The notes under the pieces: generated by a model
The model's database searches: none
The model's input: the letters and a program-made list of their open reading frames with translations, nothing else
Told to the model about the DNA's origin: nothing
Program-made: the position numbers and the translations under genes
Source of the DNA: Polydactylus sextarius
Taxonomy: Eukaryota; Chordata; Actinopteri; Polynemidae
Length of the DNA stretch: 64,000 nt
Direction: 5' to 3'
NCBI GenBank assembly: GCA_016801845.1
Contig: CM028926.1
Coordinates: 10,429,501 to 10,493,500 of the forward strand
Shown: positions 30,860-41,649 of the stretch, piece by piece
How the letters are laid out: each line of letters starts with the position of its first letter
Numbering within the stretch: position 1 is the first letter of the stretch

Positions 30860-31063
30860 AAACCACCAGCTCCACCGTGGATCGTAGCACCTGATTATCA
30901 AGTGGAAAACTGCAGGTGTAGTTTCCTCTGTTTTCTAACGTCGTGTTGTGGATCTTTATGGAGACGTTGCTGTTCTTCAGTTCTTCAAAGATTGAGAACC
31001 TTTGAACTGTTGATCCTGACCTGTCCATGATTATAATGTCTGTTCTTTTTTATATTGAAGCAC
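30860..31063 (-). pseudogene. Ig V-type exon, copy 1 (1-nt insertion)
   Basis: This is the same exon as 39130-39332 but with one additional T in a T run near 31045, which shifts the frame between the first Cys and the rest. The downstream part (NVSIKIHNTTLENRGNYTC) is unchanged. It could be a dead duplicate or a homopolymer sequencing error. Confidence 0.5.
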
Positions 31064-31524
31064 CTCAGTGAAAAAGAAACATGTTTTAATCATTCTGCTT
31101 AAAGAGAGTCATCGTTATTAAATGTTTCAGTGTTTCTATTATTTTTATACAATCAAATAAAATCATTCTTCATGAAGTTCATTATCAGTTTTTTTTCTGA
31201 AACTTTGGTGTTCCTATTTATTCTCCTCCTTTGAACGCCACATAAAGATTTCTCCTCTGTTACATTTGAGTGCATCAGGTTCATCCAGCAGTGTCTAAAT
31301 AACTTAGTATTAATCACAGTCGCAGCTTCAAACACTTTGATCCAAACACGATGAGTTTGATACTGAAACGTTATGAAGCGGGTGAAGAATCATAAGAAGG
31401 AAAAAGAAGAAAAGTCTGACGATTGTGCTTCTTTAAATATCGACAACATCAGACGTTTTATTTTTAACAACTTTCTCCGAGTTCCCTGAACGCATCAAAG
31501 ACGCCGCACCTGCTGATTGGAACG

Positions 31525-31532
31525 TGACGTCA
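31525..31532. promoter_or_regulatory. Perfect CRE (TGACGTCA), copy 1
   Basis: TGACGTCA is preceded by ATTGG (31516-31520, inverted CCAAT). The pair lies just upstream of the plus-strand first-exon copy and upstream of the minus-strand Ig exon, so a bidirectional promoter is possible. Confidence 0.5.
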
Positions 31533-31639
31533 GACGCCGTTAAAACAGCCGCGGTCGATCGGCGCCCTGAGGTAAAAGTTGAGCGCGTGTGTCGCTGAGG
31601 GTTGAAGTTTAACGTTTAAATCCTCCAGAGCTTCAACTT

Positions 31640-32789
31640 TAAGAACAAAAAACTGTTGTTGAGAACGAGACGAATGTTGAGACAGTGGCAGAGAAATGAG
31701 GTCGACGTCGTCCAGCTGCAGGAGAAGAAGGTAAGAGACGTTTAACTTTGATAGTTTTGAGTTTTGTGCTCGTCTTGTGTTGATGCTAATTGATGCTGAA
31801 GTGTCGTGTTTGTTCATGAATGAAACTTCACTTCAACATTAAAGTGTAAAACGATTTATTTTATTGTTGGAGTAGTTTGAGGCGGTTTAGAGAAACACTG
31901 ATGTTGTCGGCAAACATCAAAGTGATGCAGCTAATAAAGAATTCCAATATGATTCCCGCCATTTTGTTTTTTATTTGAACTGCAGCTTTGGTTTATTTTA
32001 TTTCTATTTTGTTGTCTTTGCCACAACTTTTGGAGAGTTTACTATTAATTAATATATGTTTTATTTAATGTCTAAAGATGATTTTCCAGCCTTTAACTTA
32101 CATTTTATCACCTAAAAATGATAAATTATTTGGAGAAACTGGCCACAACTGTCAGTTTAATTCTGTTATTCTATTTAAATAGTTGATAAGATCATTATTC
32201 TTCCAGTTTAACTGACTTTTTAATGTTTGTTTGTTTTTTATTAAACAGGAAAATTGCCGTAATGTTTCCACCGTTAACCACAAACTTCAAGGATTGGTCC
32301 TTCACAGCTCGGATAAAGGTCAGTGACGATTTCAGTTGGTTTAATGTCACTGCTGGTGAAGTGTTGGTCATATTGTTTGTGGTAACAACAGATAATGTGA
32401 TAAGTTTTATAATTTGTGTTTAAAGTTTGCAACATGTGAAAATCAAAGTTCAACTCGACACTAATTCTGCTCATTGTTTCTTTCTTTATTGCAGGTTGAT
32501 CCTCTTCTAGATCTTCTAACAGTAAGGGTTGAGTCTTTATATTCCCCTGTCTCTGTCTTTCCAACATGGCCGCCGTGCCATACCTGTCAGCTTTCCTTGC
32601 AATGTGTTTTTGTGTTTGTGCCAAAACTGAACCGCACTACGATTTCACTGCCATCACCACCTCCATCAACCATCAACACACATCTGATTCTTTCATTTTC
32701 TCTGTGTGACTGTTGTTGGCTTCAGTTAGTGTTTAGCTAGTTTTAGTTTTAGCTCATTGACGTTAGCTTCAGCTAGTTTTCATTTTAGC
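31640..32789 (+). pseudogene. Duplicated 5' fragment of the unidentified plus-strand gene
   Basis: The three putative exons of the 39.8-kb gene are repeated here nearly identically (first exon ending at about 31730 with GTAAGA; 32249-32318; about 32495-32521). The copy runs into the TTAGCT minisatellite and stops at the duplication junction (about 33050), with no further downstream exons. Promoter and 5' end are present, the rest is missing. Confidence 0.5.
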
Positions 32790-33055
32790 AACTGTGCCTT
32801 AGCTTTAGCCAGTGTGCTGTAGCTTTGGCTACTTTGTCTTAGTTTTAGCTATTTTTAGCTTTAGCTAGCTTGTCTTAGCTTTAGCTAGTTTTAGCTTTAG
32901 TCAGTGTAGCTTAGCCTTGGCTAGTTTTAGCTTTAAGTAGTTTCTTTTAGCTTGAGCTAGTTTTAATTTTAGCAACTATGTCTTAGCTTTAGTAACTATG
33001 TTTTAGCTTTAGCTAGTTTGCCTTAGCTTTAGCTAGTGCACCTTAGTTTTAGGGA
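32740..33055. repeat. TTAGCT-type degenerate minisatellite, truncated copy
   Basis: Words such as TTAGCTTTAGCTAGTTT repeat for about 310 bp. It matches 41000-41310 but ends abruptly at GTTTTAG, followed by GGAAGAAG twice and then NLR-B sequence. This end is the segmental duplication junction. Confidence 0.8.
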
Positions 33056-33404
33056 AGAAGGGAAGAAGCTGTTACATTTAGTACAAACCCTCACAGCCTC
33101 TGCTGCCAGCTCTGGACATCAGAGCTGTTTCCTGTCAGAGGACGTTTCTCCTGCATCGTTCCACGCTCCTGTCAGCACCACCACCTGTTTATGTTTGTTT
33201 GTTGTTCATCATCATGTATGTGACTTCAGTTTCAGCAGCAGGTCTGTGTCTGTGCTGCAGCTTCAAGTTTCTCATCTACTTTTGTAGCAACAACAGTTTT
33301 TTCTCTTCATCATATTATTGTTTAAAAATCCCCACAGAAACCACATAAATGTACAAACCAGTGAAGAACAAGAAAACTACAGCAGGTCCAGTCAGTGAAC
33401 TGAC

Positions 33405-33578
33405 CTCAGAACCTCCAGTTGACAGTTTGGACTCTCCAGTCCAGCACACAGACTCTTCACTGATGAATCCTGCAGCTTGTTTACACTCAAGTCCAGATGT
33501 CTCAGATGTGAGGGGTTGGACTTCAGAGCTGAGGCCACAACTTCACAGTCGGTCTCTGAGAGTTCACATTTAACAAAT
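33405..33578 (-). CDS. NLR-B LRR exon (NACHT-proximal type)
   Basis: 174 nt, phase 2-2, of the SETDCEVVASALK subtype with HLDLSVNKLQDSSVKSLC. It is the only LRR exon before the duplication junction at about 33050. Read-through past its donor meets TGA after three further codons. Confidence 0.8.
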
Positions 33579-36500
33579 CTGTGATGATAAAAAACATAAA
33601 ATGTGTCGGAATAAAATGAGACAAGTTGTAATAAAACTAGAAAACATAGAGAATAAAAGACGTCATGATGTGATCAACATGTTCACTCTGAGGTTCAGAT
33701 CATCTGATTGTGTTTGACATGAAACAATGATCCTCATCCTCTCTCACCTACAGACCTTTGATGAGAATTTGTGTGAAAATGTCACCAGTTGAGTTGTTGA
33801 TCAACAGTGTGTTTGTCAGGTCCCAGTGATATGAACACAAACCTCATCACTTGGTCACATCAGATCATTGTTTCTCTCTCCTGAGTGAAAGATGATGTGG
33901 TTTCAACTCATCTTCGTGGTCAGAAGATGAGAAGCATCATTTCACAGCTCTGAGGTGTGACGTCATATAAAATGATCAGATGTAACCTGACTGATGTGAA
34001 ACCTGACACCACACAGTACTGCTACATCACAGTCTGTGTTTGCTGTTGTGAGATGAGAACAAGTGAAGTGAACAGTCTCACGATGTTGATGGTTTGGAAT
34101 CAGGCCTCACAAGTGCACGTCACAGATATGGTGTCAGCCAAATAATCTAAAGATCAGCATAATGACAGGTGACATGACATAACACTAACATGGAACAGAA
34201 ACACTGATAACAACGCTGAACATCTGCATGTCCTCAGGAAGATAACGGCCATTGTGTCCATGTACATTACTCTGTATACGCAAGTGTTGACATCATGGAC
34301 TAGGAGCCTACACACCCAGAAGACCAATCATCACAAATCACCTGCAACCAATCCAAATAAGCAATATATTCCTATCTTTGTATAAAACTAATGGGTCAGG
34401 GAAAGCTCAGACAATCAGATTTCGTGAACTGACACACACTGTTGCTGGCAGGGACTGAACTCTGACCCAGAGCTCTGTACTGCTTTACTCATCTACTGCC
34501 TTAAATACATAACTTAGAGACTGAATATCTTCTCCTGGTCCTTCAGTTCAAACGAACACGCGGACTAAGCTCACACATAGCCAGAGGACGTCATAGCCTG
34601 AGCACGTAGTCCAACAATGGTTTAAAACAAAACATCACAAAATCTCAGGTTAAAAGTGTGTTGTAACGTACAGTACTGAAATACTTAAAATGTTTTGGTA
34701 ATGCCCTAAATAAACTATGTTACAGTTAAATGTTATACATTACTGTAACTGTGTTACTTTAGTAACGTGTTAAGTCTAACACTGGTAATGACAGACAGAT
34801 GCAGACGGTCTGACAACAGGTGGATGATTCATTTTCAACCACACGACACCAGCTTGTGCTACTAGATGAATCCCCTGTCGCTCCAATAAGAGAGACAAGG
34901 ACCAGAGAATCCCCCTGTTTGTTGTACCACCCTTGACTAAATGCCAGCCTGGACATCAGCTACCCATGTCACCCATATCAGAAACTGGCACCGCTGACCA
35001 CCACAATACAACCAGTTGACTGGAAAGTGGTTTGTTCTCATGTGATCTACTGAGAGCTGTTCTGATTCAACACTGTGTGTTTAAATGAGACTAAATCACT
35101 GATCTAATCTACTGATTGATGATTATAATGATCACGTCTGGACTCACCGAGCCGTCCTGCAGTTCCTCACAGCCGGGATCAGTCTCCGTCGTCCCTCCTT
35201 TGATGTCTTGTACTTGATCAGGTCCAACTCATCCAGAACCTCCTCTGACATCTGCAGCATGTAGGCCAGAGCTGAGCACTGGATCTCAGAGAGTTTCTTC
35301 CTTGATCTGGTCTCTGACTTCAGGAACTCTTGGATCTGCTGATGAACTGAGTGGTCATTTATCTCCATCAGACAGTGGAAGATGTTGATGCTTCTGTCAG
35401 GAGAGATTTTATCACTCTTCATCTTCTTCAGGTTGTTGATGACTCTCTGGATGGTTTCTGGACTGGTCTCTGTCTGACCCAGCAGGTCTCCTAAGACTCT
35501 CCGGTTGGACTCCAGACAGAGACCATGAAGGAAGCGAACAAACAGGTCCAGGTGACCGTTTTTACTTCGAAGGGATTTTTCCACTGTTTTCTTCAGGAAG
35601 TCATCCAGAGACAAGTCACTGTTGTTCTGTACCATGACATCTTCCAGGAACCTCTTGTCATCATCGTCATCATCATCATTCAAATATTTATAATATTGAG
35701 TAAAATATATATTAAAATATTTATTATGATCATCAGCAGCAGCACCATCATCATCAACATAATCATCATCATCATCATCCTCATCATCTTTCAGGAAGTC
35801 CTCCAGTACCTCAGTCTTCCTGGTGGTGAAACAGTGGAACATGTAAACTGCAGCCAGAAACTCCTGAACACTCAGATGAACAAAGCAGTAAACTGTTTTG
35901 TGGAAGATCACACTGTCTCTTCTGAAGATCTCTGTACAGACTCCTGAGTACACCAAGGCCTCTGAGACACCAAGACCACATTGATCCAGGTCTTGTTGGT
36001 AGAACATGATGTTTCCTTTCTGCAGCTGTTCAAACGCCAGCCTCCCCAGCTTCAGGAGAACTTCCCTGTCAGCCTCCGTCAGCTCCTGTGGACTCGTCTC
36101 ATGGTACTTGTGCTTCTTCCTCTTTGTCAGAACCAGCAGGAAGTGTGAGTACAGGTCCGTCAGGGTCTTGGGCAGCTCTCCTCTCTGCTCTGTGGTCAAC
36201 ATGTGCTGCAGAACTGTAGCACTGATCCAGCAGAAGACTGGGACCTGACACATGATGTGGAGGCTCCTGGACGTCTTGATGTGTGAGATGGTTCTGTTGG
36301 ACAGCTCTTCATCACTGATCCTCCTCCTGAAGTACTCCTCCTTCTGGGGGTCGGTGAAGCCTCGTACTTCTGTTACCCTGTCCACACACGATGGAGGGAT
36401 CTTATTGGCTGCTGCAGGTCTGGAAGTGATCCAGACCAGAGCCGAGGGAAGCAGATTCCCCCGGATGAGGTTTGTCAGCAGCAGGTTGACTGATGACGTC

Positions 36501-38109
36501 TGTGTGACGTCAGACACGACCTCCATGTTGTTGAAGTCCAGTGACAGTCTGCTTTCATCCAGGCCGTCAAAGATGAGCAGCACTTTACAGACAGACAGCT
36601 GCTCTGCTGTGAGCTTCTGTAATGTTGGATGGAAAACATGGAGCAGCCTGAGAAGACTGTACTGCTCATCTCTGATCAAGTTCAGCTCCCTGAACGAAAG
36701 CAGAACCAGCAGACTGAGGTCTTGGTTTTCTGAGCCCTCTGCCCAGTCCAGAGTGAACTTCTGCACCGAGAAGGTTTTTCCAACTCCAGCGACACCGTTG
36801 GTCAGAACCACTCTGATGTGTCCATGTTGGTCACGTAAGGCTTTAAAGATGTCGTGGCACCTGATCGGAGCATCATGGAAGATCTTCATCTTGGAAGTTC
36901 TCTCCAGCTGCCTCACCTCATGTTGGGTATTAACCTCTTCACTCTGTCCCTGTGTGATGTAGAGCTCAGTGTAGACCTTGTTGAGGAGGGTTTCACCTCC
37001 TGGTCCTTCAGTTCCTTCATTTACGTGTTGACATCTGGTCCTCAGACTGGTCTTATGTTCATCTAAAACCTGCTGCAGACCACGATCTGCTGACAGAGAA
37101 CAAACAATGTCAGACTAAAGACAGAGAATCTGACAATCTGAGGATTATTTTCATCAGCCACAGAAAAACTAAAGGGAAAGAAGCACTTTTTTGTTGTTGT
37201 GGTGTTTATAATCACCTTAAAGGAAAAGTCAACACAAAGTATGAACTCATTATCATCTGTAAATAGACCTAGAACGACTGTAAAACTGGAGTTTTCCTTT
37301 AAATGTTGATGTTGTTTGACAGATCACATGACACTGTAGAAAACAACATGTGACACATGTTCAGTCTTACTTTGTACAGAGTCGCTCTGACTTTGTCCAC
37401 ACTGGGGACAGGAGGAGTCTCCTGATGGACCAGACTGGTCCCAGTATGAGCTGCTGCACCGTCTGCAGAACCAGTGTCCACAACTGGAGGAGACTGGATC
37501 CTTCAGGACGTCCTGACACAAAGTACAGTGGAACAGCTGCTCCTCCAGAGAGACACCAGTCCTCTTCCTCTTCTCTCTGTGGAGACATGAACGTTCATCA
37601 TAACAAGTTACATCAGTGAAGGAAAACTGACAGTAACATGTTGAACACATCTTTATATCATCTGCATCTGAAACTGAATCATTTTCAGTTACAATAGAAA
37701 CAGTCTCTTACTTTGTGTCTGAGGGTCCAGGTTCATTACTGAAGTCTATATTAAATGGCATGGACGAGTCACTCTTCATAGACAAACAGCTGGATCCTGG
37801 ACCTGGTCTCAGTCTGTAGAAACAACAGATTTGACACATTCATTCTTGTAATGAGCAGATGTTACATCTAAGATGTCAGCTGATCATGATGAGACAGTGA
37901 CAGTGGTTGTGTTCACATGTCTCTCTTCATGTTTATTATTAATGATGCTAGAAACTGAATCATTTTCACAGAGTCTCTTACTTTGTGTCTGAGGGTCCAG
38001 GTTCAGTCCTGATGTCTGGGGGTTTATATTTGGTCTGATCCATCTTCATAGACACAGATCTGGATCCTGGAGGTCCTGCTCCGACCTGCGTTTCCTCTGA
38101 ACCACTCAT
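33405..38109 (-). CDS. NLR-B: RING-FISNA-NACHT gene with a single LRR exon
   Basis: This is a gene-level entry. The exons are Met 37982-38109, cassette 37712-37813, RING 37371-37576, NACHT 35148-37086 and LRR 33405-33578, and phases close throughout. The unit arose by tandem duplication of about 8.25 kb whose left border lies just beyond the first LRR exon, so the LRR array was not copied. If the last donor is not used, translation adds R-S-V-H and stops (853 residues). It would keep RING, ATPase and helical domains but lack nearly all of the LRR sensor. It may be a regulator, may be constitutively active, or may splice into downstream exons of NLR-A. Confidence 0.75.
34253..34616. mobile_element. 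Solo-LTR-like element in the NLR-B intron
   Basis: A copy of the element at 23693-24056 with a few substitutions (including TATAAAAC). It was carried along by the segmental duplication. Confidence 0.35.
35148..37086 (-). CDS. NLR-B FISNA-NACHT exon
   Basis: A 1,939-nt exon, open throughout and near-identical to NLR-A. It has Walker A GVAGVGKTF, Walker B LLIFDGLDESR and FVHLSVQEFLAAVY. The Asp-rich insert reads DDEDDDDDDYVDDDGAAADD, a Tyr-Val interruption not found in NLR-A but shared with the half NACHT at 27.4 kb. Substitutions relative to NLR-A include FKALRDQ for FKALPDQ, IPPSC for IPPWC and MLQMSE for MLLMSE. Confidence 0.95.
37371..37576 (-). CDS. NLR-B RING-finger exon
   Basis: 206 nt, C3HC4 ligands complete (CTLC, C, H, CRRC, CPQC), preceded by the basic KEKRKRTGVSLEEQLFH. 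It leaves in phase 1 into NACHT. Confidence 0.9.
37712..37813 (-). CDS. NLR-B cassette exon
   Basis: 102 nt, phase 2-2, reading LRPGPGSSCLSMKSDSSMPF, then NIDFSNEPGPSDTK, the consensus form of this repeat. NLR-B has one copy where NLR-C has eleven. Confidence 0.85.
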
Positions 38110-38132
38110 CCTCTCTGGTCTGAGAGATGAAC
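37982..38132 (-). CDS. NLR-B start (Met) exon
   Basis: The start ATG lies at 38109. It reads MSGSEETQVGAGPPGSRSVS, then MKMDQTKYKPPDIRTEPGPS, DTK. It leaves in phase 2, and 38110-38132 is 5'UTR after the acceptor TGTTACAG. Its second half is itself a diverged cassette (GPPGSRSVSMKMD ... EPGPSDTK), suggesting the start exon and cassettes share an origin. Confidence 0.8.
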
Positions 38133-38747
38133 CTGTAACACACAGTAATAAAACCAGTCAGTGGCAGCAGCTGCTTGTTGATTTCACATATGTAGAATTA
38201 AAACCATGTGTATTTTCTCTGCATCACAAAGACAAACTGACTGTTACATCCAACAACATGTCAGACTTCAGATCAACATCATGTTACATATTTCACAGTC
38301 AGAGCAGGAAACACTCTGGACTTTAGACTCTGACACATTAACTTTTATTGCTGCTTTATTGCTGAAACAACTTTAACAAACTCAAATCAACTTCCAAAGA
38401 TCACTACTACAAGTACTTCCAGTAACTGTGAGCTGAGTCCGAGCAGGAAATACCATCTTCTTGGTTTGAGTGTGTGTGGACTGATGTTCCCTCGCTCTTC
38501 CTACAGCTACACAATCAGTCCATGTCATTACAACCTTTCAGTTCAACCTGCTACAGAAACACTTCTCAGTTAAGTTGTTAAAATGATTGAACACTCAACT
38601 TACTGCCACTTAGAGAGAAGCAGCTGAAGAGTCGCACAAACACACACTGAACTAGGAGACACAATATATGTGTAATATGTTTACAATGATATGAACATGT
38701 CTCCTGCTTTGACAGTAAAATAATAACAGTGTAGTTTTAACACTCGC

Positions 38748-38870
38748 CTGTCTCAGCTTCACGTCCTCCTGCTCCGTCCAGGTGAAACGGCGTCTGAATG
38801 ACAAAGTGACCTCTGTAATTCTCAGATGCTCCTCCCTCTGCACTGACTGGAAATCACATGACTCTTTACC
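38748..38870 (-). other. NLR-B 5'UTR exon
   Basis: It is homologous to 30477-30600 and ends GAGACAG followed by GCGAGT (GC donor). The IRF/PRDM1-like GTGAAACTTTCAC lies just upstream at 38895-38907. The transcription start is not defined. Confidence 0.5.
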
Positions 38871-39129
38871 TGAGTTACCTGAGTGTCTGTGTGTGTGAAA
38901 CTTTCACTATTTAATGATGATTATTGATTATTATCATGTCACTCATCTGTGTTTATACTTTGATTTAAACACCAGAACTGTCAGATGTGAAAAGTAAAAG
39001 ATGAAATGAAACGTTTACATTCATGTCAAACACTGAAGCTTCAGAGCAGCAGGAAATTCAACCTGTTGCTTGTTGTCAGTGGTTAAAACAGACTCAACGG
39101 ACAAGACTGAGTTTTATAAAACTACTCAC

Positions 39130-39332
39130 AAACCACCAGCTCCACCGTGGATCGTAGCACCTGATTATCAAGTGGAAAACTGCAGGTGTAGTTTCCTCTG
39201 TTTTCTAACGTCGTGTTGTGGATCTTTATGGAGACGTTGCTGTTCTTCAGTTCTTCAAAGATTGAGAACCTTTGAACTGTTGATCCTGACCTGTCCATGA
39301 TTATAATGTCTGTTCTTTTTATATTGAAGCAC
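39130..39332 (-). CDS. Isolated Ig V-type domain exon, copy 2
   Basis: A 203-nt open exon reading CFNIKRTDIIIMDRSGSTVQ, RFSIFEELKNSNVSIKIHNT, TLENRGNYTCSFPLDNQVLR, STVELVV. The pattern (first Cys, then NVSIKIHNTTLENRGNYTC) is that of an Ig V/I-set domain as found in B7/butyrophilin-like proteins. A donor GTGAGT follows. No signal peptide, second Ig exon or membrane exon was found nearby, so it is an orphan exon or relic, or belongs to a gene whose other exons were lost. It is absent at the matching place upstream of NLR-C. Confidence 0.55.
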
Positions 39333-39794
39333 CTCAGTGAAAAAAGAAACATGTTTTAATCATTCTGCTTAAAGAGAGTCATCGTTATTAAATGTTTCAG
39401 TGTTTCTATTATTTTTATACAATCAAATAAAATCATTCTTCATGAAGTTCATTATCAGTTTTTTTTCTGAAACTTTGGTGTTCCTATTTATTCTCCTCCT
39501 TTGAACGCCACATAAAGATTTCTCCTCTGTTACATTTGAGTGCATCAGGTTCATCCAGCAGTGTCTAAATAACTTAGTATTAATCACAGTCGCAGCTTCA
39601 AACACTTTGATCCAAACACGATGAGTTTGATACTGAAACGTTATGAAGCGGGTGAAGAATCATAAGAAGGAAAAAGAAGAAAAGTCTGACGATTGTGCTT
39701 CTTTAAATATCGACAACATCAGACGTTTTATTTTTAACAACTTTCTCCGAGTTCCCTGAACGCATCAAAGACGCCGCACCTGCTGATTGGAACG

Positions 39795-39802
39795 TGACGT
39801 CA
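39795..39802. promoter_or_regulatory. Perfect CRE (TGACGTCA), copy 2
   Basis: It has the same context as 31525-31532, with ATTGG at 39786-39790. It lies about 160 bp upstream of the first putative ATGs of the plus-strand gene. Confidence 0.5.
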
Positions 39803-40999
39803 GACGCCGTTAAAACAGCCGCGGTCGAGCGTCCTGAGGTAAAAGTTGAGCGCATGTGTCGCTGAGGGTTGAAGTTTAACGTTTAAATCCTCCAGAGCTT
39901 CAACTTTAAGAACAAAAAACTGTTGTTGAGAACGAGACGAATGTTGAGACAGTGGCAGAGAAATGAGGTCGACGTCGTCCAGCTGCAGGAGAAGAAGGTA
40001 AGAGACGTTTAACTTTGATAGTTTTGAGTTTTGTGCTCGTCTTGTGTTGATGCTAATTGATGCTGAAGTGTCGTGTTTGTTCATGAATGAAACTTCACTT
40101 CAACATTAAAGTGTAAAACGATTTATTTTATTGTTGGAGTAGTTTGAGGCGGTTTAGAGAAACACTGATGTTGTCGGCAAACATCAAAGTGATGCAGCTA
40201 ATAAAGAATTCCAATATGATTCCCGCCATTTTGTTTTTTTATTTGAACTGCAGCTTTGGTTTATTTTATTTCTATTTTGTTGTCTTTGCCACAACTTTTG
40301 GAGAGTTTACTATTAATTAATATATGTTTTATTTAATGTCTAAAGATGATTTTCCAGCCTTTAACTTACATTTTATCACCTAAAAATGATAAATTATTTG
40401 GAGAAACTGGCCACAACTGTCAGTTTAATTCTGTTATTCTATTTAAATAGTTGATAAGATCATTATTCTTCCAGTTTAACTGACTTTTTAATGTTTGTTT
40501 GTTTTTTATTAAACAGGAAAATTGCCGTAATGTTTCCACCGTCGACCACAAACTTCAAGGATTGGTCCTTCACAGCTCGGATAAAGGTCAGTGACGATTT
40601 CAGTTGGTTTAATGTCACTGCTGGTGAAGTGTTGGTCATATTGTTTGTGGTAACAACAGATAATGTGATAAGTTTTATAATTTGTGTTTAAAGTTTGCAA
40701 CATGTGAAAATCAAAGTTCAACTCGACACTAATTCTGCTCATTGTTTCTTTCTTTATTGCAGGTTGATCCTCTTCTAGATCTTCTAACAGTAAGGGTTGA
40801 GTCTTTATATTCCCCCTGTCTCTGTCTTTCCAACATGGCCGCCGTGCCATACCTGTCAGCTTTCCTTGCAATGTGTTTTTGTGTTTGTGCCAAAACTGAA
40901 CCGCACCACGATTTCACTGCCATCACCACCTCCATCAACCATCAACACACATCTGATTCTTTCATTTTCTCTGTGTGACTGTTGTTGGCTTCAGTTAGT

Positions 41000-41640
41000 G
41001 TTTAGCTAGTTTTAGTTTTAGCTCATTGACGTTAGCTTCAGCTAGTTTTCATTTTAGCAACTGTGCCTTAGCTTTAGCCAGTGTGCTGTAGCTTTGGCTA
41101 CTTTGTCTTAGTTTTAGCTATTTTTAGCTTTAGCTAGCTTGTCTTAGCTTTAGCTAGTTTTAGCTTTAGTCAGTGTAGCTTAGCCTTGGCTAGTTTTAGC
41201 TTTAAGTAGTTTCTTTTAGCTTGAGCTAGTTTTAATTTTAGCAACTATGTCTTAGCTTTAGTAACTATGTTTTAGCTTTAGCTAGTTTGCCTTAGCTTTA
41301 GCTAGTGCACCTTAGTTTTAGCTAGTGCATCTTAGCTTTAGGTAGTTTGTCTTAGCTTTAGCTAGTGCATCTTAGCTTTAGCTGTTTTTAGCTTTATCCA
41401 GTGTAGCTTAGCCTTAGCTTGTTCTAACTTTAGCTAGTTTTAATTTTAGCAACTATGTCTTATTTTTAGCCAGTGTGCTGTAGTTTTAGCTACAGCACAC
41501 TGGCTAAAGCTTTTGTCTTAGCTTCAGCCCGTTTTAACTATAGCCAATGTGTCTTAGTTTTAGCTTTAGCTAGTGTGTCTTGTCTTTAGCTACTTTGTCT
41601 TAGCTCTAGCTAGTTTTAACTTTGGTTTGTGTCTTTTATC
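41000..41640. repeat. TTAGCT-type degenerate minisatellite, full copy
   Basis: About 640 bp of TTAGCTTTAGCTAGT-like words. At 41465-41508 it contains a perfect 19-bp inverted repeat with a 6-nt loop (CCAGTGTGCTGTAG / CTACAGCACACTGG). A short TG microsatellite follows at about 41691-41714. Confidence 0.8.
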
Positions 41641-41649
41641 TTTGAGTCG

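Noticed and set aside
31530..31817. Minus-strand frame of 94-95 residues, duplicated at 39800-40084
   Set aside because: It overlaps the CRE promoter and the plus-strand first exon in antisense; present twice only through the segmental duplication.
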